The translations under genes were made by a program, and so were the position numbers. The notes under the pieces are model-generated. The model had not been told where the DNA came from. It ran no database searches and saw only the letters and a program-made list of their open reading frames with translations. 64,000 nucleotides of DNA from Mycobacterium sp. MFM001 (GTDB lineage: Bacteria; Actinomycetota; Actinomycetes; Mycobacteriales; Mycobacteriaceae). The stretch covers positions 434,001-498,000 of the forward strand of contig NZ_BFAB01000001.1 in NCBI RefSeq assembly GCF_003402475.1, given 5' to 3'. This document shows positions 1 through 9,555 of the stretch, piece by piece; within the stretch, counting starts at the first letter, position 1, and every line of letters starts with the position of its first letter.

Positions 1-111
1 GCGACGATGCGGCCGCGCCGGCCGAGGAGGAGTACGACCATCCAGCCTAGTCGGACGATTAACGGCGAGTGTGCCCTGGAACGCTTAGGCGTGCCAGCTA
101 CTATCGCTTGG

Positions 112-855
112 GTGTCGGACGGCGAACAAGCCAAACCACGTCGGCGCCGAGGCAGGCGCCGGGGTCGTCGCGCCGCCGGAACTTCCGAAAACCGCGCTGA
201 CAACACCCCAGTCGACGGCGCCCCCCAGTCCACCGAGCCGGCTAAGTCGGGTCGTGGGCGCTCCACGCGGCGCGGACCCGAACGGCTGCGCACCGTGCAC
301 GAAACCTCCGCCGGCGGACTGGTGATCGACGGCATCGACGGGCCCCGCGAAGAACAAGTCGCGGCGCTGATCGGTCGCATCGACCGCCGCGGCCGGATGT
401 TGTGGTCGTTACCCAAGGGCCACATCGAACTCGGCGAAACCGCCGAGCAGACCGCGATTCGGGAAGTCGCCGAGGAGACCGGGATTCAAGGCAGCGTGCT
501 GGCCGCGCTGGGCAGCATCGACTACTGGTTCGTCACCGACGGCCGGCGGGTGCACAAAACCGTGCATCACTATTTGATGCGGTGCTCGGGCGGCGAGCTG
601 TCCGACGAGGACCTCGAAGTCGCCGAAGTGGCGTGGGTGCCGATCCGGGAACTGCCGTCGCGGCTGGCTTACGCCGACGAGCGGCGGCTGGCCGAGGTGG
701 CCGACGAACTGATCGACAAGCTGCAGGCCGACGGCCCGGCGGCGTTGCCGCCGCTGCCGCCCACCTCGCCGCGGCGACGGCCGCAAACACATTCGCGCGC
801 CCACCATCGTCAACCCGCGCCGGGCCGGAAGAACGGTCGCGGTCCCGGGCCGTGA
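112..855 (+). CDS. mutT4: NUDIX hydrolase MutT4
   Basis: NUDIX-family pyrophosphohydrolase of about 247 residues, homologous to M. tuberculosis Rv3908. The first 60 residues are a basic Arg/Gly-rich leader. The NUDIX fold follows, with a perfect NUDIX box from G103 to I125 (GHIELGE...REVAEETGI) that binds the metal and the nucleoside-diphosphate-like substrate. The substrate itself cannot be read from the sequence. I chose GTG 112 (VSDGEQ) because it gives the usual family length; the open frame continues upstream to position 7 without homology. The stop overlaps the start of the next gene (GTGA), so the two are probably translationally coupled. The C-terminus is basic and Pro-rich. Confidence 0.9.
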   Translation: MSDGEQAKPRRRRGRRRGRRAAGTSENRADNTPVDGAPQSTEPAKSGRGRSTRRGPERLRTVHETSAGGLVIDGIDGPREEQVAALIGRIDRRGRMLWSLPKGHIELGETAEQTAIREVAEETGIQGSVLAALGSIDYWFVTDGRRVHKTVHHYLMRCSGGELSDEDLEVAEVAWVPIRELPSRLAYADERRLAEVADELIDKLQADGPAALPPLPPTSPRRRPQTHSRAHHRQPAPGRKNGRGPGP

Positions 856-3257
856 CCAGCTCGCGGTACGGGCGGGCCGCACTGCTGCGCCTCGCCGCGG
901 TGGCCGGCATCCTGGCTGGTCTGGGGGCCGTGCTCACGCTTCCGACCGCCGCGCCGCGCGCCGTCGCGGGCGAGCCCGGCACGACCCCGTTCGTGCAGGT
1001 GCGCGTCGACCAGGTGACCCCCGACGTCGTCACCACGACCAGCGAGCCGACCGTCACCGTCACCGGAATCGTGACCAACGTCGGCGACCGGCCGGTGCGC
1101 GACGTGATGGTCCGCCTCGAGCGGGCCGCGGCCGTCGCCTCGTCGGCCGGACTGCGCACCAACCTCGACGGCGGCACCGACCAGTATGAGCCGGTCGCCG
1201 ACTTCCTGACCGTGGCCAGCGAACTGCAGCGCGGCCAGAACGCCGGCTTCACGCTGTCCGCGCCGGTGCGTTCGCTGGGCGAGCCGTCGCTGGCCATCGA
1301 CAAGCCCGGCGTCTACCCGCTACTGGTCAACGTCAACGGCACACCCGACTACGGCGAACCGGCGCGCCTCGACAACGCCCGGTTCCTGCTGCCGGTGATG
1401 GGCGTGCCCGCCGACCCGGCCGACAAGTCCTCCGACGCGCTGAGCTCCGTCGTCGCGCCCGACACTTCCAAACCGGTGCAGGTGACCATGCTGTGGCCGC
1501 TGGCCGACCGGCCGCGGCTGTCCCCCGGCGTACCCGGCGGCACGATCCCGGTGCGCCTGATCGACGACGAGCTGGCGACCTCGCTGGCCACCGGCGGCCG
1601 GCTGGACATTCTGCTGTCCGCGGCCGAATTCGCCACCAGCCGCGACGTCGACCCCGACGGGGCCGTGGGCCGCTCGCTGTGCCTGGCCGTCGACCCGGAC
1701 CTGCTCGTCACGGTCAACGCGATGACCCGCGGCTACGTCGTCTCCGACACCCCCGACAGCACCGGGCCGGGCGCGCCGACGCACCCCGGCACCGGGCAGG
1801 CCGCCGCCGTGAGCTGGCTGGACCGGTTGCGCGCGCTGGCGCACCGGATGTGTGTGGCCCCCACCCCGTACGCGCAGGCCGACCTCGACGCTGTGCAACG
1901 GGTGGGCGACGCCGGTCTCAGCGATGCCGCCGGCACCGCTACCGCCGGCGACATCGTCGACCAGATCCTCGGCGTCACGTCCGTCCGCGGGGCCACCGTG
2001 ATCGCCGACGGCTTGTTGACCCGCCGCAGCGTGGATTTGCTCGGCGCCAACGCGACCACGGTGGCGGTCGCCGCGGCCGAGCTGTCCGCCGAAGACTCCG
2101 CGACCGGCGAGCCCGCGACGGCCAACATCGCGCCGCGCCGGGTGTCGGCGCAGGTGGTCGCCGCGCCGTTCGACCCGACCGTCGGCGCGGCGCTGGCCGG
2201 TGCGGGCACCGACCCCGTCGCGCCGACGTATCTGGACGCCGCGCTTGCGGTCCGGCTGCGGCACGACTCCGCCACCGCCCGCCGCCAGGACGCGCTGGGC
2301 TCGATGCTGTGGCGCAGTTTGCAGCCCGACGTCGGGCAGCGCACCGAGATTCTGGTGCCGCCGGCGACCTGGACCCTGCAATCCGACGACGCCGGAGCGA
2401 TCCTGACCACGCTGGCCACCGCCGTCCGCTCCGGGCTGGCGGTGCCGCGGCCGTTGCCCGCGCTGATCGCCGACGCCGCAGCAGTCAACACGGCACCCCT
2501 GCCGGTAGTCGACGCCGTGGGTCAGCGGGGACGGTTCGACGACGTCGTCATCGCCCAGATCGCCGGTCAGCTGGGCCGGCTCGACGGCCTCACGGCGGCG
2601 CTGACCACCGATGTCCGCACCGGGCTGACCGGTGCCGGCTACACCGCGCCGCTGCGCGAGGACATGCTGCGCGCGCTCAGCCAATCCGAGCGGCCCGACA
2701 CCCGCAACGGGCTGGCACACCGGCGCGTGCAGATCGTCGGCAGCACGATCGACGACCTGTTCGGGTCGGTCACGATCGTCAACCCCGGCGGGTCCTACAC
2801 CCTGGCCACCGAGCACAGCCCGCTGCCGCTGGCGCTGCACAACGGCCTGGCGGTGCCCATCCGGGTGCGGCTGCACGTCGACGCCCCGCCCGGGATGAGC
2901 GTGACCGACCTCGGCGAAATCGAGTTGCCGCCGGGCTATCTGCCGCTGCGGGTGCCGATCGAGGTCAACTTCACCCAGCGGGTGGCCATCGACGTGTCGC
3001 TGCGCACCCCCGACGGGGTGCCGCTGGGCGAGCCGGTGCGGTTGTCGGTGCACTCCAACGCCTACGGCAAGGTGCTGTTCGCGATCACGTTGAGCGCGGC
3101 GGCGGTGCTGGTGACCCTGGCCGGACGACGGCTGTGGCACCGCTTCCGCGGCCAGCCCGACCCCGCCGACCTGGATCGTCCGCGCGACCCGCCCGACCAC
3201 GGCGACGTCGACCAGACCCCGGTGGTCGACCGCGTTGAGGAAGAGCACCCGGTATGA
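852..3257 (+). CDS. DUF6049-type large membrane-anchored exported protein (Rv3909 homologue)
   Basis: 801 residues. An N-terminal signal/anchor (about residues 9-31, hydrophobic Ala/Leu run) is followed by a roughly 700-residue extracytoplasmic region and a single C-terminal membrane span (about 742-764), ending in a short Asp/Pro-rich cytoplasmic tail. Its length is almost identical to M. tuberculosis Rv3909 (802 residues). The start GTG 852 overlaps the mutT4 stop. The open frame runs upstream to 402, but that part is an antiphase read of mutT4. It sits directly before, and overlaps by ATGA, the MurJ-pseudokinase gene, so a role in cell-envelope assembly is a reasonable inference; the biochemical function is unknown. 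Confidence 0.88.
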   Translation: MTSSRYGRAALLRLAAVAGILAGLGAVLTLPTAAPRAVAGEPGTTPFVQVRVDQVTPDVVTTTSEPTVTVTGIVTNVGDRPVRDVMVRLERAAAVASSAGLRTNLDGGTDQYEPVADFLTVASELQRGQNAGFTLSAPVRSLGEPSLAIDKPGVYPLLVNVNGTPDYGEPARLDNARFLLPVMGVPADPADKSSDALSSVVAPDTSKPVQVTMLWPLADRPRLSPGVPGGTIPVRLIDDELATSLATGGRLDILLSAAEFATSRDVDPDGAVGRSLCLAVDPDLLVTVNAMTRGYVVSDTPDSTGPGAPTHPGTGQAAAVSWLDRLRALAHRMCVAPTPYAQADLDAVQRVGDAGLSDAAGTATAGDIVDQILGVTSVRGATVIADGLLTRRSVDLLGANATTVAVAAAELSAEDSATGEPATANIAPRRVSAQVVAAPFDPTVGAALAGAGTDPVAPTYLDAALAVRLRHDSATARRQDALGSMLWRSLQPDVGQRTEILVPPATWTLQSDDAGAILTTLATAVRSGLAVPRPLPALIADAAAVNTAPLPVVDAVGQRGRFDDVVIAQIAGQLGRLDGLTAALTTDVRTGLTGAGYTAPLREDMLRALSQSERPDTRNGLAHRRVQIVGSTIDDLFGSVTIVNPGGSYTLATEHSPLPLALHNGLAVPIRVRLHVDAPPGMSVTDLGEIELPPGYLPLRVPIEVNFTQRVAIDVSLRTPDGVPLGEPVRLSVHSNAYGKVLFAITLSAAAVLVTLAGRRLWHRFRGQPDPADLDRPRDPPDHGDVDQTPVVDRVEEEHPV

Positions 3258-6200
3258 GCTCGGTCGGCCGGCGCGTGCCGTTGTCGGCGCAGCTGTCCTC
3301 CCCGACGCCGCTGGAGGCCACGGCACCGCAGCAGCGCGTCGAACTGTCCGACGCGGCTCTGGTGTCGCGGTCGTGGGGAATGGCGTTCGCGACACTGATC
3401 AGCCGGATCACCGGGTTCGCCCGGATCGTGCTGCTGGCCGCCATCCTGGGGGCGGCGCTGACCAGCGCCTTCTCGGTGGCCAACCAGCTGCCGAACCAGA
3501 TCGCCGCGCTGGTGCTGGAGGCGACGTTCACTGCGATCTTCGTGCCGGTGCTCGCGCGCGCCGAGCAGGACGACCCCGACGGCGGTCAGGCGTTCGTGCG
3601 GCGCCTGGTCACGCTGGCCACCACGCTGCTGCTGGTCACCACCCTGCTGTCGGTGGCCGCCGCGCCGCTGCTGGTGCGGTTGATGCTGGGCCGCAGCCCA
3701 CAGGTCAACGAGGCGCTGACTACCGCATTCGCCTACCTGCTGTTGCCACAGGTGATCTTCTACGGCCTGTCCTCGGTGTTCATGGCGATCCTCAACACCC
3801 GCAACGTGTTCGGGCCGCCGGCGTGGGCGCCCGTCGTCAACAACGTCGTCGCGATCGCCACGCTCGGGGTCTACCTGGCCGTGCCCGGGCAGCTGTCCGT
3901 CGACCCGGTCAAGATGGGCAACGCCAAACTGCTGGTGCTCGGCATCGGCACCACGCTCGGAGTGGTGGCGCAGGCCGGGGTGCTGCTGGTGGCGATCTGG
4001 CGCCGGCACATCAGCCTGCGTCCGCTGTGGGGAGTCGACCAACGCCTCAAACGCTTCGGCGCGATGGCCGCCGCGATGGTGCTCTACGTGTTGATCAGCC
4101 AGCTCGGCTTCATCATCGGCAACCAGATCGCCAGCACCGCAGCCGCTTCCGGGCCGGCGATCTACAACTACACCTGGCTGGTCCTGCAGCTGCCGTTCGG
4201 CATGATCGGCGTGACGGTGTTGACGGTGGTGATGCCGCGGCTGAGCCGCAATGCGGCCGCCGACGACACGCCCGCCGTGCTGGCCGACCTGTCGCTGGCC
4301 ACCCGGTTGACGATGATCACGCTGATCCCGACGGTCGCGTTCATGACGGTCGGTGGGCCGGCGATCGGCAGCGCGCTGTTCGCGTACGGGCGGTTCGGCG
4401 AGGTCGACGCGGGCTATCTGGGTGCGGCGATCGCGCTATCGGCGTTCACGCTGATCCCCTACGCGCTGGTGCTATTGCAGTTGCGGGTCTTCTACGCCCG
4501 CGAGCAGCCCTGGACACCGATCGTGATCATCGTCGTCATCACCACGGTCAAGGTCGCCGGATCGCTGCTGGCGCCGTATGTCACCGACAACCGCGAACTG
4601 GTCGCCGGGTACCTGGGCCTTGCCAACGGGCTCGGCTTCCTGGCCGGCGCCATCGTCGGCTACTTCCTGCTGCGTAACACGCTGCGCCCACCCAGCGGGC
4701 ATCTGATCGGCGCCGCGGAAACGCGGACAATCCTGGTGACCATCGCCGCGTCGCTGCTGGCCGGCCTGGTCGCGCACGTCATCGATCAGCTGCTCGGGCT
4801 GGAAGCGCTGACGGCGCACGGCGGCGGGGCCGGCTCGCTGCTTCGGCTTTTCGTGGTCGCGGTGATCATGGCGCCGATCATGGCCGCGGTCATGCTGCGC
4901 GCGGGAGTGCCGGAGGCGCAAGCGGCGGCGGCCGCGGTGCGCCGATGGCTCGGCGGGACCGGTGCAGGATTAGCCGCCGGCAAGGTTGCGCCGCCCGACC
5001 GCCTGTCCGGTCGCGGCGGGGTCACGTACTCTGAGCAGAGGAATTCGCTGGCGCCGGGGGGGTATCCGGTCCGGGGACCCATCCGGCGAAGGCCTCCCGA
5101 GCAAGTAGCCGGGGCGGGGATGGGGAAAGGACCGGAGGTGACTGACGGCCCAACACAGCACACCTCGTCCAAACCTGCGTCGGAGCCGGAGGTGTCCCGG
5201 CAGTCCGCTGACGACTTCCAGCCCGACATTCCGCCCGAGGTTCAGGTCGGCACAGTTTCGGCGCCGTCGCCCAGCGACGCGGAGTCCGATCCGATCGAGT
5301 TCGACGCGCCCCGCGAGCCGGCGCCCGGACCGCCGCCGTCGCGGGAAGACCTGCACCTGGTGCCCGGCGCCAGCATCTCCGGCGGCCGTTACCGATTGCT
5401 GGTATTCCACGGCGGCAGACCGGGATTGCAGTTTTGGCAGGCCCTCGACACCGCACTGGACCGGCAGGTGGCGCTGACGTTCGTCGACCCCGACGGCACG
5501 CTCCCCGATGACGAACTGCGCGAAATCCTTTCTCGCACATTGCGGCTCAGCCGCATCGACAAACCCGGCGTCGCCAGGGTGCTCGACGTCGTGCACACCG
5601 GCCGCGGCGGTCTGGTTGTCGCCGAGTGGATCCGGGGCGGCTCACTGCAGGAGGTGGCCAACACGTCGCCGTCCGCAGTGGGGGCAGCCCGGGCGATGCA
5701 GACCCTGGCCTCCGCCGCCGAAGCCGCCCACCACGCCGGCGTCGCGCTGTCGATTGACCACCCCAGCCGGGTGCGGGTCAGCATCGAGGGCGACGTGGTG
5801 CTCGCGTTCCCGGCGACCATGCCCGATGCCACGCCCGACGCCGATATCCGCGGCATCGGCGGCGCGCTGTATGCGCTGCTGGTCAACCGGTGGCCGCTGC
5901 CGGAGTCGGGTGTGCGCAGCGGCCTCGCTCCGGCCGAGCGGGATCCGTCCGGTCACCCGGTGGAACCTCGGCTGATCGATCGCGAGATTCCGTTCCAGAT
6001 CTCCGCGGCGGCCAGTCACGCGATTCAGGGCGACGGCGGGATACGCAGCGCGGCAACGCTTTTGAATCTTCTGCAGCAGGCGACGGCGGTGGCCGACCGC
6101 ACCGACCTGCTGACACCGATCGACGAGTCGGCGCCCAGCGAGGGGCGTCCGGGGCCGTTCCGGCGGGGCATTACAGAGGACGACGAGGTTCGGCTGCGAC

Positions 6201-6838
6201 GCCGGCGCAACGTGATGATCGGGGTGGGCGCCGCGGTCGCCGTGATCGTGGTGGCGCTGCTGGTGCTGGCGACGGTGCTGGGCCGGATCTTCGGCGACCT
6301 CGGCGGCGGCCTGGACAAGGACCAGCTCGGCCTGAATGCGCCGTCGTCGAGCACCACCTCGACAAGCAGCGGCTCGGCGGCGTCGGGCAGCACGGTCAAA
6401 CCCTCGAAGGCGACGGTCTTCTCCCCCGGCGGCGATGCCGACAGCCCGGGCCAGGCCGCGCAGGCGATCGACGGTAATCCTGCTACCGCGTGGTCGACCG
6501 ACACGTACACCGACGCGGACCCGTTCCCCAGCTTCAAGAACGGCGTCGGGCTGCTCCTTCAGCTGCCGAAACCCACCACCGTGGGCACGGTGACCGTCGA
6601 CGTCTCGAGCACCGGGACAAAGGTTCAGATCCGATCGTCGCCGACGTCGAGTCCTGCCAAACTCGAGGACACCACTGCGCTGACCCAACCGACGACGCTG
6701 CATCCCGGGCACAACAGCATCCCGGTCAACGCATCGGCGCCGACGTCGAACCTGCTGGTCTGGATCTCCACGCTGGGCAGCACCGACGGCAAGCACAAAG
6801 CCGAGATCTCCGAGATCACCGTGCAGGCCGCCTCCTGA
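3254..6838 (+). CDS. mviN: MurJ/MviN lipid II flippase fused to a pseudokinase and exported C-terminal domain
   Basis: 1194 residues, orthologous to Rv3910 (about 1184). Residues 30-560 form the multi-span MATE-like MurJ domain that flips lipid II across the membrane. A charged linker follows, then a protein-kinase fold at about 705-940 that lacks HRD and DFG motifs and is therefore a pseudokinase. A single membrane span lies near 982-1012. An extracytoplasmic domain from about 1050 to the end has a discoidin-like sugar-binding look. In M. tuberculosis, PknB phosphorylates the pseudokinase domain and FhaA then binds it, which ties this gene to the fhaA-pknB operon at 32-42 kb. The start ATG overlaps the preceding stop (ATGA). 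Confidence 0.93.
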   Translation: MSSVGRRVPLSAQLSSPTPLEATAPQQRVELSDAALVSRSWGMAFATLISRITGFARIVLLAAILGAALTSAFSVANQLPNQIAALVLEATFTAIFVPVLARAEQDDPDGGQAFVRRLVTLATTLLLVTTLLSVAAAPLLVRLMLGRSPQVNEALTTAFAYLLLPQVIFYGLSSVFMAILNTRNVFGPPAWAPVVNNVVAIATLGVYLAVPGQLSVDPVKMGNAKLLVLGIGTTLGVVAQAGVLLVAIWRRHISLRPLWGVDQRLKRFGAMAAAMVLYVLISQLGFIIGNQIASTAAASGPAIYNYTWLVLQLPFGMIGVTVLTVVMPRLSRNAAADDTPAVLADLSLATRLTMITLIPTVAFMTVGGPAIGSALFAYGRFGEVDAGYLGAAIALSAFTLIPYALVLLQLRVFYAREQPWTPIVIIVVITTVKVAGSLLAPYVTDNRELVAGYLGLANGLGFLAGAIVGYFLLRNTLRPPSGHLIGAAETRTILVTIAASLLAGLVAHVIDQLLGLEALTAHGGGAGSLLRLFVVAVIMAPIMAAVMLRAGVPEAQAAAAAVRRWLGGTGAGLAAGKVAPPDRLSGRGGVTYSEQRNSLAPGGYPVRGPIRRRPPEQVAGAGMGKGPEVTDGPTQHTSSKPASEPEVSRQSADDFQPDIPPEVQVGTVSAPSPSDAESDPIEFDAPREPAPGPPPSREDLHLVPGASISGGRYRLLVFHGGRPGLQFWQALDTALDRQVALTFVDPDGTLPDDELREILSRTLRLSRIDKPGVARVLDVVHTGRGGLVVAEWIRGGSLQEVANTSPSAVGAARAMQTLASAAEAAHHAGVALSIDHPSRVRVSIEGDVVLAFPATMPDATPDADIRGIGGALYALLVNRWPLPESGVRSGLAPAERDPSGHPVEPRLIDREIPFQISAAASHAIQGDGGIRSAATLLNLLQQATAVADRTDLLTPIDESAPSEGRPGPFRRGITEDDEVRLRRRRNVMIGVGAAVAVIVVALLVLATVLGRIFGDLGGGLDKDQLGLNAPSSSTTSTSSGSAASGSTVKPSKATVFSPGGDADSPGQAAQAIDGNPATAWSTDTYTDADPFPSFKNGVGLLLQLPKPTTVGTVTVDVSSTGTKVQIRSSPTSSPAKLEDTTALTQPTTLHPGHNSIPVNASAPTSNLLVWISTLGSTDGKHKAEISEITVQAAS

Positions 6839-6892
6839 GGTAGCCCACACGGGTGAAGTGCCCCGCACGGCGCGGCTGGTTAATGTCCGGCC

Positions 6893-7498
6893 GTGGGTCT
6901 GGGCGGCCGGGCGCGGCGCGAACGCAGCGACGCCGAACTGCTGGCCGACCACGTCGCAGGGGACCGCTACGCGTTCGAGGAGCTGTTCCACCGCCATCAC
7001 CGCCAACTCGATCGCCTGGCCCGGCTCACCAGCCGTGACCCCGAGGACGCCGCCGACGCGCTGCAAGACGCGATGCTGTCGGTGCACCGCGGCGCCGGGT
7101 CGTTTCGGCACGACGCCGCGGTCAGCAGCTGGCTGTATCGCATCGTGGTGAACTCGTGCCTGGACAGGTTGCGCCGCAACAAGTCTCATCCCACCGCCAC
7201 GCTGGACGACGTCCACCCGGTGTCCGACCGGACCGCGCAGGTGGAGACGGCGATCGCGGTGCAGCGGGCACTGATGCGCCTGCCCGTCGAGCAGCGTGCC
7301 GCGGTGGTGGCGGTCGACATGCACGGCTACTCCGTCGCCGACACCGCCCGGCTGCTCGGTGTCGCCGAAGGCACCGTCAAAAGCCGCTGCGCCCGGGCAC
7401 GGGCCCGGCTCGCGACGGTGCTGAGCCACCTCGACAAGGACACCGCCCCGGCCATGTCGCACACTGATGCCGATGGCCGACGACGACGCGGATGCTGA
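6893..7498 (+). CDS. sigM: ECF RNA polymerase sigma factor SigM
   Basis: 201 residues. Region 2 (about 20-85, with the DALQDAML motif) and region 4 (about 115-165, with GYSVADTARLLGVAEGTVKSR, the -35-binding helix-turn-helix) are both intact. SigM is a minor ECF sigma factor; in M. tuberculosis it drives a small regulon that includes esx and PPE genes and is held by the membrane anti-sigma RsmA encoded next. The start GTG 6893 is the only good start near the conserved RSDAELL block. The last 15 residues (AMSHTDADG...) overlap the rsmA start and look unlike SigM, which may mean the stop codon has moved. See rsmA. Confidence 0.9.
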   Translation: MGLGGRARRERSDAELLADHVAGDRYAFEELFHRHHRQLDRLARLTSRDPEDAADALQDAMLSVHRGAGSFRHDAAVSSWLYRIVVNSCLDRLRRNKSHPTATLDDVHPVSDRTAQVETAIAVQRALMRLPVEQRAAVVAVDMHGYSVADTARLLGVAEGTVKSRCARARARLATVLSHLDKDTAPAMSHTDADGRRRRGC

Positions 7499-7973
7499 TC
7501 TGCCGCGCAAGCCCGCACACGCCGCCCGACCCGGCGGCCGGCCGCTGCGGGTGGTCGCCGCGGTGGCCGGTCTGGCAGCGGCTGCCGTCGCCGTAGCACT
7601 CGGAACCGCCGCGCTGGTCAGCACACCGGAGCCGACGCCCAGCAGCCCGACCACCGCACAGCACATCACGGTGTCGCGGCCGCCCGCGGCGATTCCGTTG
7701 TCCGACGCCGAGGTCCTCGCACTGCTGGACCGCCCGCCGGACTACGGCCCGCTCGACGACCCGCAACGACGCGCGTCCTGTTTGACCGGCCTGGGCTACG
7801 CCGGCTCTGTCCGGGTACTGGGCGCCCGGCCGATCGAGATCACCGGTCACCCCGGCGTGCTACTGATCTTGCCCGGCGACACGCCCGACGCGGTGGCGGC
7901 GCTGGCGGTGGCGCCGACCTGCAGCGCGGGCAACACCGGGTTGCTGGCTGACAGGTCGGTTCCCCGCACGTAA
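7467..7973 (+). CDS. rsmA: RsmA-like anti-sigma-M factor lacking its N-terminal sigma-binding domain
   Basis: 168 residues, against about 254 in M. tuberculosis Rv3912. What remains is a short acidic N-terminus (about 25 residues), one membrane span (about 28-52) and the extracytoplasmic domain beginning TTAQHITVS, which matches the outer part of Rv3912. The cytoplasmic helical segment that grips the sigma factor (roughly 90 residues in the homologue) is not encoded here. The sequence passes directly from the acidic start (DADLP) into the pre-membrane HAARP segment. The gene overlaps sigM by 32 bases. An ATG at 7452 in the sigM frame (MSHTDAD) could be the ancestral start, in which case a frameshift is also involved. 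Orthology is secure; function as an anti-sigma factor is doubtful. Confidence 0.75.
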   Translation: MPMADDDADADLPRKPAHAARPGGRPLRVVAAVAGLAAAAVAVALGTAALVSTPEPTPSSPTTAQHITVSRPPAAIPLSDAEVLALLDRPPDYGPLDDPQRRASCLTGLGYAGSVRVLGARPIEITGHPGVLLILPGDTPDAVAALAVAPTCSAGNTGLLADRSVPRT

Positions 7974-8032
7974 GATCCGTGGCGACCCGCGGCGCCCGGC
8001 TCCGCCGCGCTGGCGATCGCCACTAAAGTCCC

Positions 8033-8059
8033 GGGAACAGCGCCGCCTACCCTGGCGTT
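8033..8059 (+). promoter_or_regulatory. Sigma-H-like promoter upstream of trxB2-trxC
   Basis: GGGAAC at 8033-8038 and CGTT at 8056-8059 are separated by 17 bases. This fits the oxidative/heat-stress SigH consensus GGAAC-N17/19-CGTT. It lies 42 bases before the trxB2 start. SigH control of the thioredoxin genes is established in M. tuberculosis, so the match is biologically sensible, but it is a motif call only. Confidence 0.6.
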
Positions 8060-8100
8060 CGAAGTGTCTGGACCCCGCTCGAAGTATCCGAAAGGCTCGT

Positions 8101-9105
8101 ATGACCGCCAGCAGCCCTGTGCACAACGTGATCGTTATCGGCTCCGGACCGGCCGGATACACCGCCGCTCTCTACACCGCCCGGGCGCAGCTGGCTCCGC
8201 TGGTCTTCGAAGGCACGTCGTTTGGCGGCGCGCTGATGACCACCACCGAGGTGGAGAACTACCCGGGTTTCCGCGACGGCATCACCGGCCCGGAGTTGAT
8301 GGACCAGATGCGTGAGCAGGCGCTGCGGTTCGGCGCGGACCTGCGGATGGAAGACGTCGAATCGGTGTCGCTGGACGGCCCGGTGAAGTCGGTGGTGACC
8401 GCCGACGGCGAGACCCACCGGGCGCGGGCCGTCATCCTGGCGATGGGCGCCGCCGCGCGCTACCTGCATGTGCCCGGGGAGCAAGAGCTACTGGGCCGTG
8501 GCGTGAGCTCCTGCGCCACCTGCGACGGGTTCTTCTTCCGCGACCAGGACATCGCCGTCATCGGCGGCGGCGACTCGGCGATGGAGGAAGCCACCTTCCT
8601 GACCCGCTTCGCCCGCACCGTGACGGTCGTGCACCGCCGCGAGGAGTTCCGCGCCTCCAAGATCATGCTGAACCGGGCCCGCAGCAACGAAAAGATCCGG
8701 TTCATCACCAACAGCGTCGTCGAGGCGGTCGAGGGCGACACCACGGTGACCGGGCTGCGGCTGCGCGACACCACCACCGGCGCCGAGACCACCTTGGCCG
8801 TCACCGGGGTGTTCGTCGCCATCGGCCACGACCCGCGCTCGGAGTTGGTCCGTGGCGCGCTCGACCTCGACCCGGACGGCTACGTGCTGGTTCGGGGCAA
8901 CACCACGCACACGTCGCTCGACGGCGTGTTCGCCGCCGGTGACCTGGTGGACCGCAGCTACCGCCAGGCCGTCACCGCCGCCGGCACCGGCTGCTCCGCC
9001 GCGATCGACGCCGAGCGTTGGCTCGCCGAGCACGCCGACACCCCCGAGTCTGCCCCTGCTAAAACCACCGGCGCCGCCGGAACGATGATTGGAGCACCCC
9101 GATGA
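8101..9105 (+). CDS. trxB2: Thioredoxin reductase TrxB2
   Basis: 334 residues. Cytosolic FAD flavoenzyme that uses NADPH to reduce thioredoxin. The FAD-binding GSGPAGY lies at about 14-20, the redox-active CATC motif at C138-C141, and the NADPH-binding [10 protein letters not shown] near 155-165. The ATG at 8101 follows an AAAGG ribosome site. The stop overlaps the trxC start (ATGA at 9102), so reductase and substrate are made from one message. Regulation probably runs through the SigH-type promoter at 8033. Confidence 0.96.
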   Translation: MTASSPVHNVIVIGSGPAGYTAALYTARAQLAPLVFEGTSFGGALMTTTEVENYPGFRDGITGPELMDQMREQALRFGADLRMEDVESVSLDGPVKSVVTADGETHRARAVILAMGAAARYLHVPGEQELLGRGVSSCATCDGFFFRDQDIAVIGGGDSAMEEATFLTRFARTVTVVHRREEFRASKIMLNRARSNEKIRFITNSVVEAVEGDTTVTGLRLRDTTTGAETTLAVTGVFVAIGHDPRSELVRGALDLDPDGYVLVRGNTTHTSLDGVFAAGDLVDRSYRQAVTAAGTGCSAAIDAERWLAEHADTPESAPAKTTGAAGTMIGAPR

Positions 9106-9434
9106 CCGCCAACACGGGCACCCCCGTGGAAGTCTCTGACGCCACTTTCGCAACCGACGTGTTGAAAAGCAATACGCCTGTGCTGGTTGACTTTTGGGCC
9201 ACCTGGTGCGGGCCGTGCCGAATGGTGGCGCCGGTGCTGGCCGAAATCGCCGCCGAAAAGGCCGGGCAACTCACCGTCGCCAAACTCGACGTGGACGCTA
9301 ATCCGGAGACCGCTCGTGATTTCCAGGTGGTCTCGATTCCGACGCTGATTTTGTTCAAGGACGGTCAGCCGGTGAAACGGATCGTCGGCGCCAAGGGCAA
9401 GGCTGCGCTGTTGCGTGAGCTTTCCGACGTGTAG
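9102..9434 (+). CDS. trxC: Thioredoxin TrxC
   Basis: 110-residue classical thioredoxin with the active site WCGPC at C36-C39 inside [10 protein letters not shown], and the conserved cis-proline segment (SIPTLILF) near residue 75. It is reduced by TrxB2, whose stop codon it overlaps. It supplies electrons to peroxiredoxins, ribonucleotide reductase and other thiol enzymes in the cytosol. Confidence 0.96.
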   Translation: MTANTGTPVEVSDATFATDVLKSNTPVLVDFWATWCGPCRMVAPVLAEIAAEKAGQLTVAKLDVDANPETARDFQVVSIPTLILFKDGQPVKRIVGAKGKAALLRELSDV

Positions 9435-9555
9435 TCGAGACACCGCGGCAATTTGCCTGGGGTTTTCCCGAAATCGAGGACCGTCTGAGACAATACCGCC
9501 AAGCCTGTCAAGCAATGGGCAGGGCTGATCACACCGGCTCACCGGAGGCCTTGGA

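Noticed and set aside
1..50. Possible C-terminal end of an upstream + strand gene ([15 protein letters not shown] then TAG at 48-50)
   Set aside because: The expected neighbour of mutT4 is pcnA on the other strand, and 15 residues are too few to support a gene. The resemblance of GCGACGATGC...GAGGAGGAG to the MIRU core is also probably chance.
1320..3395. Long open frame on the - strand opposite the Rv3909 homologue
   Set aside because: It is an antisense shadow: low-complexity Gln/Arg/Gly/His translation typical of the reverse of a GC-rich gene, with no recognisable domain.
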